Source of the DNA: Azonexus fungiphilus
GTDB lineage: Bacteria > Pseudomonadota > Gammaproteobacteria > Burkholderiales > Rhodocyclaceae
Assembly: GCF_003634965.1 (NCBI RefSeq)
Contig: NZ_RBXP01000013.1
Span: 62,001 to 126,000 of the forward strand
Length of the DNA stretch: 64,000 nucleotides
Direction: 5' to 3'
Position numbers and translations under genes: made by a program. The number at the start of each line of letters is the position of its first letter. Position 1 is the stretch's first letter. Shown here in pieces: positions 41,101 to 50,473 of this stretch. The notes below the pieces were generated by a model. It worked only from the letters and a program-made list of their open reading frames with translations, had not been told where the DNA came from and searched no databases.

Positions 41101-41600
41101 CCGAATCGCAAATGCCTGTTCTGGTCTATCAAATTGACAGCAACTCGTTTGGCGACGCTCATTTTGGTCGAGGCCGTTGCGTCAATTGCATTGCGGTAAG
41201 CGGAACCGCTGTTGTATTCGTAAACACCACCGATGGTCAAACTTCGATCTATTTGGAAACGCGTGCCATTAACACACAGACTCCACAACCCTTCTTCGTT
41301 ACCGCTAGCTGAAGACCAATTCGTCCAACCACTCCACCAGCCTCCGGAATAAGTTCGATAACGATATGATCCAGGCTGGGATCGAAGATTACAGATGTTC
41401 AGCCACATCCACTGATTCGATTCATTCTGCAACATACTGGCAGAAGTATCGATATAGAGCATGATGTTCGGCGTCACCGCAGTTGACATGGCAGGCGGCA
41501 GCGCCGGATATGGTTCTGCGGCATAAACCGAGGCAAGCGCATTAGGAAACGCCAAAAGCAAGGCCAGATAGGACTGTTTCAGACGGGGATTGCGTCGCAT
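38160..41600 (-). CDS. pilY1: PilY1/PilC-like pilus tip adhesin and assembly factor
   Basis: A 1146-residue secreted protein. The signal peptide ends near residue 28. A von Willebrand A-like domain carries the metal motif D51-T-S53-A-S55. The C-terminal beta-propeller has the calcium-loop signature DFGQDGVLDYVYAGDVNGNLWRFDL-type segment near 797-818. PilY1 caps type IVa pili and acts in adhesion, mechanosensing and retraction control. It is first in its operon; AAAGGAG lies before the ATG. GC content is visibly lower than in the flanking housekeeping genes. Confidence 0.92.
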   Translation of the reverse strand: MRRNPRLKQSYLALLLAFPNALASVYAAEPYPALPPAMSTAVTPNIMLYIDTSASMLQNESNQWMWLNICNLRSQPGSYRYRTYSGGWWSGWTNWSSASGNEEGLWSLCVNGTRFQIDRSLTIGGVYEYNSGSAYRNAIDATASTKMSVAKRVAVNLIDQNRHLRFGLFSFQDQAASIGDDERGQAAVMRSPIREVASDTERNALVNAINAINGRTATPLGEGLLEIAQYFKGGPSLYGLSYGSSNPGWNNTTKRYVSPVQYRCQKNFTIVITDGDATDDQNLPGSGQKGGDDNATISSISYTARNESGGAVSKSFSICKSASSTADDGFNVTCPATYESDGSSRDFGSDSNRPAALRDVAMYAYRADLREGGTDLDSKSFDDPKFALQNMYTYTVGYKVANQVLPSAAKAGGGKYYSADNETQLMNSLNNAISSIGDITSNAGGIATTGDVISSGNKVFQPVFNPKGWYGELRCFELSTTLGSSTSLGTACSPAKALIPSSGRSVLTNKVAASGAVTPFYFTTANKTNMTAVQLSALGSDSTSRDNLIKFILGDETISGFRRRTNGLLGDIIGGRPLTVTAPTGYSNDGTYETFKNTHAQRGMVFVGANDGMLHGFNIASMNEIMGYIPSQVYPRLAALKETDYGQSAGTPHVYHVNGPLRQADVKLGSNWTTLLVGGLAQGGQGYFALDVSSESVAKTTDAVKWEWSDAITEGAQMGYSFGAPIIYNVRTSATTAVPAVIFANGYENDFDDTVTGGQKTTSKSSALYVVRASDGVLLKKIVLPAGSQGLSSPAGVDFGQDGVLDYVYAGDVNGNLWRFDLTSSNPASFNFSSSPIFVATDALGNRQPIIQRPAITPVNAGDGTALGNLVLFGTGKLLVEADRSDTKVQSFYAVLDDMTSAPGTIQRMQLLPRTIVATASVSETGKRAGTYRKISTEALDLTSDTNTKKGWYLDFPESTERLVSSPLLLTDKLLFGTGIPAADEKCVPGGKGWVMGLNPLTGSVTASNTGRQYSFLDIKLDGVSTDADKVAFSGGTAFVSGFSTDGIPTELSYISQSTRTSDPGTTGSLGDAGASIAMQEANSMSVYTGNAASGTSTGRSIGRPVQNGKGKIITCVQGQAGCLSDTGLPSSAGVKIETTLWREIK

Positions 41601-41755
41601 CGCAAGACTCCTTTGAGAACGACATTGGCAAATTCAACGGCCAAGTCAGCAAGATTCCACGAATGCACTATACGCCGGACCATCTCTGCCGCAGTCCTCT
41701 AGCTGACCGGTGGATAAATCAAGCGCACCAACGGTCAGTTGTCTAAGCAGCGCAG

Positions 41756-42679
41756 CTAGCCAGCCAATTCCCTCGGCAAGGCGAAGGACACGCCTTCCTC
41801 GACGCCAGCGAGTTGTCCTACCTGTGCACCGGTCAGTTCGCGTAGACGGTCGACCACCTGCTGGACAAGAATTTCCGGGGCCGAGGCGCCGGCGGTGACG
41901 CCGATCTGCCGTTTACCGACGAGCCAGGATTCGTCGATTTCGGCAGCACTGTCGATCAGGTAGGCATCGATGCCGCGGCCGGCGGCGACTTCCTTCAGCC
42001 GGCGCGAATTCGAGCTGTTCGGACTGCCGACGACGACGACCAGATCGCACTGTTCGGCCAAAGCCTTGACCGCGTCCTGGCGGTTCTGCGTGGCATAGCA
42101 GATATCGTCCTTCTTCGGCCCCTGGATCGCCGGGAAGCGCTGGCGCAGGGCGTCGATGACGCGGCGGGCGTCGTCCATCGACAGCGTCGTCTGGGTCACG
42201 TAGGAAAGCTGTTCGGGCAGGCGGACCTGCAGTTGGGCGACGTCGTCGACGGTTTCGACCAGGTACATGCCACCGTCGCTCTGCCCCATCGTCCCTTCGA
42301 CCTCGGGGTGGCCCTTGTGGCCGATCATGACGATCTCGCGCTCACCCTTGCGCATGCGCCCGACCTCCAGGTGCACCTTGGTGACCAGCGGGCAGGTGGC
42401 GTCGAAAATCTTCAAGCCGCGCTGCTCGGCCTCGTCACGAACCGCCCGTGAAACGCCGTGGGCGCTGAAGATCACCGTGCTGCCGGCCGGCGCCTCGGCG
42501 AGTTCCTCGATGAAGACGGCCCCCTTGGCGCGCAGATCGTCGCAGACGAACTTGTTATGCACGACCTCGTGGCGGACGTAGATCGGCGCCCCGAAACGTT
42601 CCAGCGCACGCTCGACGATGGCGATGGCACGTTCGACGCCGGCGCAGAAGCCGCGGGGATTGGCAAGGATGACCTGCAT
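41756..42679 (-). CDS. ispH: 4-hydroxy-3-methylbut-2-enyl diphosphate reductase
   Basis: A 307-residue iron-sulfur enzyme, last step of the MEP pathway. The three cluster cysteines are C12 ([14 protein letters not shown]), C96 ([11 protein letters not shown]) and the Cys of [14 protein letters not shown]. The AHGVSR, HEVVH and [10 protein letters not shown] motifs are intact. Its ATG overlaps the fkpB stop by 1 bp. It ends the ribF-ileS-lspA-fkpB-ispH operon. Confidence 0.97.
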   Translation of the reverse strand: MQVILANPRGFCAGVERAIAIVERALERFGAPIYVRHEVVHNKFVCDDLRAKGAVFIEELAEAPAGSTVIFSAHGVSRAVRDEAEQRGLKIFDATCPLVTKVHLEVGRMRKGEREIVMIGHKGHPEVEGTMGQSDGGMYLVETVDDVAQLQVRLPEQLSYVTQTTLSMDDARRVIDALRQRFPAIQGPKKDDICYATQNRQDAVKALAEQCDLVVVVGSPNSSNSRRLKEVAAGRGIDAYLIDSAAEIDESWLVGKRQIGVTAGASAPEILVQQVVDRLRELTGAQVGQLAGVEEGVSFALPRELAG

Positions 42680-43110
42680 TACATGATTCCGATGATTTTC
42701 ACCTCGAAACGGATCGTCTTGCCCGCCATCGGGTGGTTGAAGTCGAACAGGGCGCTGCTTTCGTCGAGCTCGCGCAGGAAACCGGCAAAGGTCGCGCCGT
42801 TGGGCGCGGTGAATTCGACGACCGAATTCTCCTTGAGTTCCATGCCGGCGGGCAGGCCGTTGCGGGCGATGCGCTCGACCAGGCGTTCGTTATGCACGCC
42901 GAAGGCCTGTTCCGGCTCCAGCTCGAAGACGTAGTGCTCGCCGGCATTCAGGCCGAGCAGCACGTTTTCGAGGTTTTCGGCGAGTTGACCGCTGCCCATC
43001 TGCAGTGTCGCCGGGCTCATGTCGAAGGTGGACAGGAATTCCTCGCCGTCGAGCGCGGTAATCCGGTAGTGCAGGGTCAGGTAGCTGTCGGGGCGGACGG
43101 TGCTGCTCAT
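42679..43110 (-). CDS. fkpB: FKBP-type peptidyl-prolyl isomerase (SlpA/FkpB)
   Basis: A 143-residue SlyD/SlpA-like isomerase: a split FKBP domain with an inserted IF chaperone domain (about 70-120, [26 protein letters not shown]). No metal-binding His-rich tail, unlike SlyD. Its place between lspA and ispH is the same as in E. coli. Confidence 0.93.
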   Translation of the reverse strand: MSSTVRPDSYLTLHYRITALDGEEFLSTFDMSPATLQMGSGQLAENLENVLLGLNAGEHYVFELEPEQAFGVHNERLVERIARNGLPAGMELKENSVVEFTAPNGATFAGFLRELDESSALFDFNHPMAGKTIRFEVKIIGIM

Positions 43111-43112
43111 TT

Positions 43113-43589
43113 TCAGTCTTCTTTCTTGTCTTTGACGGTCAACGACGCAAAAACCAGCAAAACCGCGCCGATGCTGATCGCCGAATCGGCGATGTTGAAG
43201 GCCGGCCAGTAGAGACCGGCGGCGTGCCACTGGATGAAATCGACGACGGCCCCGAAGCGCACGCGGTCGATGACGTTGCCGAGCGCCCCGCCCATCACCA
43301 GCGTCAGCGCCAGCGCCATCCGCTTCGGCTGCGGATGCCTCTTCAGCTCGACGGCGATCCAGGCGGAAACCGCGAGCGCCAGCAGGGTGAAGAACCAGCG
43401 CTGCCAGCCCGGCTGGTCCGCGAGGAAGCTGAACGCGGCGCCCGGGTTGAAGGTCAGCACCCAGTTCCAGAACGGCGCGACGTAGATCACCTCGCCCGGC
43501 GCAATGGCGCCGAGGACCACCCATTTGCTGACCTGGTCGAGGACCACGATCAGCGCCGCCAGGAGATACCAGTGCTGCGCCTTAGGCAT
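43113..43589 (-). CDS. lspA: Lipoprotein signal peptidase II
   Basis: A 158-residue inner-membrane aspartyl protease with four helices. The catalytic Asp pair is in [11 protein letters not shown] and FNIADSAI; the [10 protein letters not shown] motif is present. It removes signal peptides from prolipoproteins. The ATG at 43589 overlaps the end of ileS by 8 bp; an upstream start would overlap ileS deeply. Confidence 0.95.
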   Translation of the reverse strand: MPKAQHWYLLAALIVVLDQVSKWVVLGAIAPGEVIYVAPFWNWVLTFNPGAAFSFLADQPGWQRWFFTLLALAVSAWIAVELKRHPQPKRMALALTLVMGGALGNVIDRVRFGAVVDFIQWHAAGLYWPAFNIADSAISIGAVLLVFASLTVKDKKED

Positions 43590-46398
43590 GCGTGCGTGCC
43601 TCGCCGTCGCCGTGCAGGTTGCTGACGCAACGACCGCACAGGCCGGGGTGTGCCGGATCGGCGCCGACATCCTCGCGCACGTGCCAGCAGCGTTCGCATT
43701 TGGCGTGCGCCAGCGGCGTCGCCGTGACCGACTCCTCAGCCGACTCGACGACCACGGTCGACGAGCAGATGAAGACGAATTTCAGGTCGTCGCCAAGCGC
43801 CGACAGCGCCGCGAACTTGTCGCCGGCACAGCGGATCTCGACCGCCGCCTGCAGCGCGGCGCCGATCTCGCCGGCTTCGCGGCGGGCTTCCAGGGCCTTG
43901 GTCACGTCGTTGCGCACTTCGCGAACGATCGCCCACTTGGCCAGCAGCTCGGCCTCGCCGGACTGCACCGGCAGCTGATGCCATTGCTGGAACATCACCG
44001 AGTCGTCGGCGTCGCCGGTCAGCACCGCCCAGACTTCCTCGGCGGTGAAGGCGGTGATCGGTGCCAGCAGGCGGACGAAGGCCTGGGTGATGTGCCACAG
44101 CGCCGATTGCGCCGAACGGCGGGCGACCGACTTGGGTGCCGTGGTGTACAGGCGGTCCTTGAGGATGTCGAGATAGAAGCCGCCAAGGTCTTCCGAGCAG
44201 AAGGTCTGCAACGCCTGAACGACGCGGTGGAACTCGAAGCGCTCGTATTCGCCCTGGCAGGTCTGCTGCAGCTGGCGGGTCAGTGCCAGCGCGTAGCGGT
44301 CGATCTCCAGCCACTGCTCGACCGGCAATGTTGCGGTCGACGCGTCGAAATCGGAAATATTGGCGAGCAGGAAGCGCAGCGTGTTGCGGATGCGGCGATA
44401 GCCCTCGACGACGCGCTTGAGGATCTCGTCGGAAATGGTCAGCTCGCCCGAGTAATCGGTGGACGCCACCCACAGGCGCAGGATGTCGGCGCCCATCTTG
44501 TCCGAGACCTGCTGCGGCGCGATGACATTGCCTTTGGACTTCGACATCTTGTGGCCCTTGCCGTCGACGACGAAGCCGTGCGTCAGCAGCGCCTTGTACG
44601 GTGCCCGGCCGTCGATCGCGGCGCCGGTCAGGAGCGAGGAATGGAACCAGCCGCGGTGCTGGTCCGAGCCTTCCAGGTAGAGGTCGGCCGGCCAGCCCAG
44701 CTGGTTGCCGTGCGAGCCGCGCATCACGCTCATGTGCGTCGTGCCGGAATCGAACCAGACGTCGAGGATGTCGGTGGTCTTGACGTAGTCGGCGGCGTCA
44801 GCGCCGAGCAGTTCGGCGGCGTCGAGTTGCGTCCACGCTTCGATGCCGCCCTGCTCGACACGCTTGGCCACGGCTTCCATCAACTCCAGCGTGTTCGGGT
44901 GCAGCTCGCCGGTCGCCTTATGCGTGAAGAACGGCAGCGGCACGCCCCAGTTGCGCTGGCGCGAGATGCACCAGTCGGGGCGGTTGGCGATCATCGCGTG
45001 CAGGCGGTTCTTGCCCCAGGCCGGATAGAAGGCGGTGTCCTCGACGCCCTGCAGCGCGGCTTCGCGCAGCGTGTGGCCCGCCGGCTCGGTGGCGGCGACG
45101 CCCTGGCTGTCGACATCCGGCGCATCCATGCGCACGAACCACTGGCTGGTGGCGCGGTAGATCAGCGGCGTCTTGTGGCGCCAGCAGTGCATGTAGCTGT
45201 GCTCGATGGTCGCGTGCTTGAGCAGCGCGCCGACTTCGGACAGTTTCTCGACGATCACCGGGTTGGCCTTCCAAACGTTCATGCCGCCGAAGAACGGCAG
45301 GTCGGCGGCAAAGGTGCCGTCGCCCTGCACCGGCGTCAGGATCTGCTCGTTGTGCATGCCGTAGTTCTTGCACGACTGGAAGTCCTCCAGACCGTAGGCC
45401 GGCGCCGAGTGGACGATGCCGGTACCGGCGTCGAGCGTCACGTAGTCGCCGAGGAAGACCGGCGACAGGCGGTCGTAGAGCGGATGGCGGAAGGCGATGC
45501 GCTCCAGCGCCGCGCCTTTACAGGCGGCAACGGTGGTGCCGGTGAGGCCGTAGCGGGTCAGACAGGCTTCCTGCAGATCGGCGGCGAGGATCAGGCAACC
45601 CCTTTCGGTCTGCACCAGGTGATAGGTGATTTCCGGATGGGCATTGAGCGCCTGGTTGCCCGGAATGGTCCACGGCGTCGTCGTCCAGATCACTGCGTAG
45701 GCTTCACCGGCCGGCAATTCCTTGAGGCCGAAGGCTGCCGCCAGCTTGTCGCGCTCGGCGGCGGCGAAGGCGACGTCGATCGCCGGCGACTTCTTGTCCT
45801 GGTATTCGACTTCCGCCTCGGCCAGCGCCGAACCGCAATCGAAACACCAGTTCACCGGCTTCAGGCCGCGATAGACGAAACCGCGCTTGACCATCGCGCC
45901 GAGGGCGCGGATCTCGTCGGCCTCGGTCTTGAAGTTCATCGTCTTGTACGGGTTGTCCCATTCGCCGAGCACGCCCAGGCGGATGAAATCCTTCTTCTGG
46001 CGCTCGATCTGCTCGCCGGCGTAGGCGCGCGCCAGTTTCTGCACCTGCTCGCGCGGGATGTTCTTGCCGTGCGTCTTCTCGATCTGGATCTCGATCGGCA
46101 TGCCGTGGCAGTCCCAGCCGGGCACATAGGGCGCATCGAAACCGGCCAGCGTCTTCGAACGGACGATGATGTCCTTCAACACCTTGTTGACCGCGTGACC
46201 GATATGGATGTCGCCGTTGGCATACGGCGGGCCGTCGTGCAGGATGAATTTCGGCCGGCCGGCGCAGATTTCGCGGATCTTCCGGTAGAGCTGCTTCTCC
46301 TGCCACTGGGCGACCCATTGCGGCTCGCGCTTGGGCAAGTCGCCGCGCATCGGGAACGGGGTGTCGGGAAGGTTCAGCGTATCTTTGTAATCAGCCAT
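43582..46398 (-). CDS. ileS: Isoleucyl-tRNA synthetase
   Basis: A 938-residue class I synthetase. HIGH is in [16 protein letters not shown] (about 61-64) and KMSKS near residue 619. The editing (CP1) domain lies between, and the C-terminal zinc site is [10 protein letters not shown]...CGRC. Standard bacterial length. Third-gene neighbours ribF and lspA are in the conserved order. Confidence 0.97.
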   Translation of the reverse strand: MADYKDTLNLPDTPFPMRGDLPKREPQWVAQWQEKQLYRKIREICAGRPKFILHDGPPYANGDIHIGHAVNKVLKDIIVRSKTLAGFDAPYVPGWDCHGMPIEIQIEKTHGKNIPREQVQKLARAYAGEQIERQKKDFIRLGVLGEWDNPYKTMNFKTEADEIRALGAMVKRGFVYRGLKPVNWCFDCGSALAEAEVEYQDKKSPAIDVAFAAAERDKLAAAFGLKELPAGEAYAVIWTTTPWTIPGNQALNAHPEITYHLVQTERGCLILAADLQEACLTRYGLTGTTVAACKGAALERIAFRHPLYDRLSPVFLGDYVTLDAGTGIVHSAPAYGLEDFQSCKNYGMHNEQILTPVQGDGTFAADLPFFGGMNVWKANPVIVEKLSEVGALLKHATIEHSYMHCWRHKTPLIYRATSQWFVRMDAPDVDSQGVAATEPAGHTLREAALQGVEDTAFYPAWGKNRLHAMIANRPDWCISRQRNWGVPLPFFTHKATGELHPNTLELMEAVAKRVEQGGIEAWTQLDAAELLGADAADYVKTTDILDVWFDSGTTHMSVMRGSHGNQLGWPADLYLEGSDQHRGWFHSSLLTGAAIDGRAPYKALLTHGFVVDGKGHKMSKSKGNVIAPQQVSDKMGADILRLWVASTDYSGELTISDEILKRVVEGYRRIRNTLRFLLANISDFDASTATLPVEQWLEIDRYALALTRQLQQTCQGEYERFEFHRVVQALQTFCSEDLGGFYLDILKDRLYTTAPKSVARRSAQSALWHITQAFVRLLAPITAFTAEEVWAVLTGDADDSVMFQQWHQLPVQSGEAELLAKWAIVREVRNDVTKALEARREAGEIGAALQAAVEIRCAGDKFAALSALGDDLKFVFICSSTVVVESAEESVTATPLAHAKCERCWHVREDVGADPAHPGLCGRCVSNLHGDGEARTHA

Positions 46399-46407
46399 TT
46401 TGCTTGC

Positions 46408-47328
46408 TCACCGCTTGAAGAAAGCCCGCGCCGCCGCGGCATCGGCCGCGATCTGCGCCTTGAGGGCGTCGAAATTGGGAAAACGTTGCTCGTCGCGCAG
46501 CTTGTGCACGAAACGCACCGAAATGTGGGCGCCGTAGATGTCGCGATCGAAATCGAACAGATGCACTTCCAGCAGCGGCCGCGTACCGCCGACAGTCGGC
46601 CGGACGCCGAGGTTGGCGACGCCGGGCAAGGGCTTATCGCCGAGGCCGGCAACCTCGACGGCGAAGACGCCGGTCATCGGCAGCGGGTTGTGCTTGATGC
46701 GCAGGTTGGCCGTGGCGAAACCGAGCTGGCGGCCGAGCTTCTGGCCGTGCCCGACCTGGCCGTCCATCATGTACGGACGCCCGAGCAGCTTCGCTGCATG
46801 CGCCATGTCGCCGTCGGCCAGTGCCCGGCGCACGCCGGAACTGGAGACCCGCTCGCCATCGACGACGACGCTGCCCATCGCCTCGACGGTGAAGCCGTGG
46901 CGCTCGCCGGCGGCCTGCAGCAAGGCAAAATCACCGAGCCGCCCACGCCCGAAACGGAAATCGTCGCCGATCACCAGGTGCCTGACCTGCAGCCCGCGCA
47001 CCAGCACTGCCTCGATGAACTGTTCGGCACTCAGCGCGGCAAAAGCCCGGTTGAACGGGCAGATCATCGCCTGGGCGACGCCGCTCTCGGCCAGCAGTTC
47101 GAGCTTTTCGCGAAAGGTACTGAGCCGCGCCGGCGCCGATGCCGGCGCGAAGAACTCGCGCGGATGCGGCTCGAAGCTGAGCACCGTCGGGACCACGCCG
47201 CTGCTGCCGGCGACGGCGACCAGCCGGGCGATCAGCGCGGCATGCCCCAGATGCACGCCATCGAAATTGCCGATGGCCAGTGCGACCGGTGCCGGAACAG
47301 GACGGGAATAACCGCGAAAAACGCGCAT
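46408..47328 (-). CDS. ribF: Bifunctional riboflavin kinase/FAD synthetase
   Basis: A 306-residue enzyme making FMN and FAD. The N-terminal nucleotidyltransferase has AIGNFDGVHLGHAAL and SFEPHPREFF. The C-terminal kinase has GRQLGFATANL and the GVFAVEV and PLLEVHLFDFDRDIYG segments. First gene of the operon that continues with ileS. A -10 TATAAT lies 25-30 bp upstream on the minus strand. Confidence 0.96.
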   Translation of the reverse strand: MRVFRGYSRPVPAPVALAIGNFDGVHLGHAALIARLVAVAGSSGVVPTVLSFEPHPREFFAPASAPARLSTFREKLELLAESGVAQAMICPFNRAFAALSAEQFIEAVLVRGLQVRHLVIGDDFRFGRGRLGDFALLQAAGERHGFTVEAMGSVVVDGERVSSSGVRRALADGDMAHAAKLLGRPYMMDGQVGHGQKLGRQLGFATANLRIKHNPLPMTGVFAVEVAGLGDKPLPGVANLGVRPTVGGTRPLLEVHLFDFDRDIYGAHISVRFVHKLRDEQRFPNFDALKAQIAADAAAARAFFKR

Positions 47329-47352
47329 CGGATGCTGCTGCAAAAAAGCGCG

Positions 47353-47429
47353 ATTATACCGGGACACCCTGAAATTCCGGCCAAATCCACGAAAAAACAG
47401 CCCCTTGCCGGAAAGGCTGTCGCTATAAT
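47353..47429. promoter_or_regulatory. Divergent ribF / diguanylate cyclase promoters
   Basis: Two perfect TATAAT boxes face away from each other: minus-strand TATAAT at 47358-47353 for ribF, and plus-strand TATAAT at 47424-47429 for the cyclase gene. A 6-bp inverted repeat, ACAGCC (47397-47402) and GGCTGT (47415-47420), lies just upstream of the second box and could be an operator. The -35 elements are weak. Confidence 0.55.
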
Positions 47430-47457
47430 CTGGCAAAAACGTCAAGCGCACTCCGCC

Positions 47458-48501
47458 ATGCTCAGCCTGATCAACCATGTCGTCAGAATCTCGGCCCGTC
47501 GCGACCGGACCGAAATCAATTCGGCAATGGTCGATGCCCTGATGGACCTCTTTTCCCCGCAGCGCCTGACCATCCACCGCTGCTACACGGGCAAGCGCAA
47601 GGCCGTCGCCTTCGCCTGTGCCGGCTATGGCCCGCAGGGACACTTCCTGCGCAATGCCTACCTGCCCGACCACCATTTCTGCCAGCCGATCGATCGCGAT
47701 CCGCTGCTCAAGCAGTGCCGCAAGGAACTGTCGGCGGTCATCGATTTTCTCGACGACGGTTCGCACCGCATCGTCTTTCCCGTCGTTCGCCTCGACGAGC
47801 CCGTCTATTTCGTCGATCTCACGCTCTCCGACGAGTTCTCGGCCGACCGGCGGGTGACGCTGATGGGGCTGATCGAATATTTCGGCAACCACATCGCCCT
47901 GCTCGACTACGGCGAGGCAGACACGCTGACCGGCCTGTCGAGCCGCAAGACCTTCGACAAGCACCTGTTCGAACTGCTCGGCCAGGCCGCCTCGGACGAA
48001 ATGGTCGGCAACGACCCGAGCTACGCCCGGCGCACGCTGGCACCGAACAGCAGCCACTGGCTGGCCGTCTGCGACATCGACCATTTCAAGCGGATCAACG
48101 ATCAGTTCGGCCACCTGATCGGCGATGAAGTCCTGATCATGCTGGCTCAGGTGATGCGCCAGAGTTTCCGCTTCGACGACCAGTTGTTCCGTTTCGGCGG
48201 CGAGGAGTTTGTTGCCCTGCTGCAGCCGACCGACCGGCAATCGGCGGCGGCGACGCTGGAGCGCTTTCGCGCCGATGTCGAGAAAAACCTGTTCAGCCGC
48301 GTCGGCCACGTCAGCATCAGTATCGGCTTCAGCCGCCTGCATGCCTGCGACACGCCAACCGACGTCATCGAACGCGCCGACGAAGCGCTCTATTACGCCA
48401 AACGCAACGGCCGCAACCAGGTCGCCTGCTACGAAACGCTGATCGAGAACGGCAGCCTGGCCGCGCGCGAGATCGCCAAGGGCGAAGTCGAACTTTTCTA
48501 G
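47458..48501 (+). CDS. Diguanylate cyclase
   Basis: A 347-residue soluble protein. Residues 1-165 have no domain I recognise (possible GAF-like sensor). A GGDEF domain spans about 170-330 with FRFGGEEF (signature GGEEF, active form), an RxxD product-inhibition site 9 residues before it (RFDD), and CDIDHFKRINDQFGH for metal binding. No EAL domain. Divergent from ribF with its own TATAAT. Its stop overlaps the next, convergent gene in CTAG. Confidence 0.92.
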   Translation: MLSLINHVVRISARRDRTEINSAMVDALMDLFSPQRLTIHRCYTGKRKAVAFACAGYGPQGHFLRNAYLPDHHFCQPIDRDPLLKQCRKELSAVIDFLDDGSHRIVFPVVRLDEPVYFVDLTLSDEFSADRRVTLMGLIEYFGNHIALLDYGEADTLTGLSSRKTFDKHLFELLGQAASDEMVGNDPSYARRTLAPNSSHWLAVCDIDHFKRINDQFGHLIGDEVLIMLAQVMRQSFRFDDQLFRFGGEEFVALLQPTDRQSAAATLERFRADVEKNLFSRVGHVSISIGFSRLHACDTPTDVIERADEALYYAKRNGRNQVACYETLIENGSLAAREIAKGEVELF

Positions 48502-49160
48502 GCCGGCGGAGCGGCGAGCAATACCTGCGCGGCACGGATGCGATCGCCGATGGCCACTGCCGGATCGTTCATCACCGCCATCAGGAATGTGCGCGGATCG
48601 ACCAGGGCAAGCGGCGCTGCAACCGGCGTCGCCGGCAACTCGACGCGACCGCCGGCAATGCGCCGGAAATCGGCGCTGGCAATCGGCCGCAGCGCCGCCA
48701 GCATGTCGGCCTGGCGGGCCATGTTCGGCGCAATTTCCAGCCCCGGTTCGTCGACGAACATGCTGCCCATGCCCGGATCGATGAACGCCGACCAGCGGCC
48801 GTTGGCCTGCCGCGCCGGGACTTCCGGAATCGCGTCAGCGCCTTGCAGGACCCGCAAGCGGTAGCGCTCGGCCGGCAATTCGCTCAGCCACGGCTGCACG
48901 GCAGCAAGAAAATCGGTGGCCGCCGCCAGCGGTTGCGCCTCGGCCAGCGCCAGCCAGAGACTGTAGCCACCTTCCCCGCCAACCGAGACTGCCGGCACCG
49001 GCAAATCCAGTTCACCGCACAGACGGTCGAGCAGAGCGGCCACCGCCGGCCAGTCGGCGGCGCGCGGAAAATCGATGCGCAAGGCCCGTACCGCGTCGTC
49101 AGCCGTTTCGCCGGCGACGAAATTCAGGCGTCGCAGTTCGCTGCGCAGCCGCTCGTGCAT
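48498..49160 (-). CDS. Conserved hypothetical protein after the amidase gene
   Basis: A 220-residue soluble protein that I do not recognise. It begins MHERLRSELRRLNFVAGETADDAVRALRIDF and has no signal peptide, membrane helix or cysteine cluster. It opens in a one-base overlap (TGATG) with the amidase stop, so it is coupled to tsaE-amiC. Codon use resembles its neighbours, supporting a real gene. Confidence 0.7.
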   Translation of the reverse strand: MHERLRSELRRLNFVAGETADDAVRALRIDFPRAADWPAVAALLDRLCGELDLPVPAVSVGGEGGYSLWLALAEAQPLAAATDFLAAVQPWLSELPAERYRLRVLQGADAIPEVPARQANGRWSAFIDPGMGSMFVDEPGLEIAPNMARQADMLAALRPIASADFRRIAGGRVELPATPVAAPLALVDPRTFLMAVMNDPAVAIGDRIRAAQVLLAAPPA

Positions 49161-50473
49161 CAGCCGATGCTCGCCATGCGCGCCTTCGGACCGGGCGGAT
49201 GCTTGATGAAGTACTGACGAATGCCGCGCATCAGCGCTTCGGCCATCTGGTCCTGGTAGGCCTCATCCTTGAGCCGCAGCTCTTCTTCCGGATTCGAGAT
49301 GAAAGCGGTCTCGATCAGCGCCGACGGGATGTCCGGCGCCTTGAGCACGGCAAAACCGGCTTGCTCGACGCTGGCCTTGTGCAGGTGGTTGATCGAACCG
49401 ATCTCGCCGAGCAGGTACTTGCCCAGTTTCAGGCTGTCGTTGATCGTCGCCGTCTGCGACAGGTCGAGCAGCGTACGGGCAAGGAAGACGTCCTTGGTCT
49501 TGGCCAGGTTGACGCCGCCGATCAGGTCGGCGCTGTTTTCCTTCTGCGCCAGCAGGCGCGCCTGGGTACTCGAAGCTCCCTTCTCGGAAAGCACGAACAC
49601 CGACGAACCGCGCGCGTCTGGCTTGATCCAGGCGTCGGCATGAATCGACAGGAAGAGGTCGGCCTGGATGCGCCGCGCTTTCTGCACGCGCATCTGCAAC
49701 GGCACGAAGAAATCGCCGTCGCGCGTGAGCACCGCGCGCATGTTCGGTTCGGCATCAATGCGTGCCTTCAGCCGGCGGGCGATCGCCAGCGTCACGTTCT
49801 TCTCGTAGGTTCCGCGCTTGCCGACCGCGCCGGGGTCCTCGCCGCCATGACCGGGATCGAGCATGATCGTCACCATCCGCTCGACCACCGCCTTGCCCGG
49901 GCGCTTGGCGGTCGGCGTCTCGGCCGGCGCCTTGGCGTCCTTGCCGGCCGCCAGTTCCTGGTCGAGCTTGAGCGGCTCGACTGCTTCCTTGCGCCCTTCG
50001 AGCAAGGCCATCAGGGGATCGACCGGGTTTTCGGGATAGACGTCAAGGACCAGCCGATGGCCGTACTCGCCGACCGGCGCCAGCGAGAAGACCTGCGGCG
50101 CGACCCGCGTCTTCAGCTCCATGACCAGGCGAACGACGCCCGGCTTGAAGCGGCCGGCGCGCAGCAGCTTGATGTAGGGGTCATTGTCGGCGACCTTGCC
50201 GGCGAGACTCTCGAGGACGCTGTTGAACTCGACGCCTTCAATGTCGACGACCAGACGATCGGGCCCTTCGACGGTGAAGTGGTTGAACTTGAGCGGCGCG
50301 TCGTGCTCCAGCGTCACCCGGGTGTAATCCTCGGCCGGCCAGATGCGCACGGCGATGATCGCCGGCCGGTTGGCAGCGTGGCTGCTCAGCGGTGTGACCG
50401 AGAGGACTAGTGCGGAACCGGCGTAACGGAGGAGCCGCCGGCGGCTCGGATCGAGGCGAGTGTCTTCAGGCAT
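49160..50473 (-). CDS. amiC: N-acetylmuramoyl-L-alanine amidase (AmiC type, Tat-exported)
   Basis: A 437-residue cell-wall amidase for daughter-cell separation. A twin-arginine signal (SRRRLLRYAGSALVLSV) directs Tat export. An AMIN domain (about 40-145) targets it to septal wall. The Amidase_3 domain (about 205-430) has zinc ligands in DPGHGGEDPG, E in YEKNVTLAIA and SIHADA, and the catalytic Glu in ALIETAFISN. The first 22 codons overlap the 3' end of tsaE in another frame. Confidence 0.94.
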   Translation of the reverse strand: MPEDTRLDPSRRRLLRYAGSALVLSVTPLSSHAANRPAIIAVRIWPAEDYTRVTLEHDAPLKFNHFTVEGPDRLVVDIEGVEFNSVLESLAGKVADNDPYIKLLRAGRFKPGVVRLVMELKTRVAPQVFSLAPVGEYGHRLVLDVYPENPVDPLMALLEGRKEAVEPLKLDQELAAGKDAKAPAETPTAKRPGKAVVERMVTIMLDPGHGGEDPGAVGKRGTYEKNVTLAIARRLKARIDAEPNMRAVLTRDGDFFVPLQMRVQKARRIQADLFLSIHADAWIKPDARGSSVFVLSEKGASSTQARLLAQKENSADLIGGVNLAKTKDVFLARTLLDLSQTATINDSLKLGKYLLGEIGSINHLHKASVEQAGFAVLKAPDIPSALIETAFISNPEEELRLKDEAYQDQMAEALMRGIRQYFIKHPPGPKARMASIG

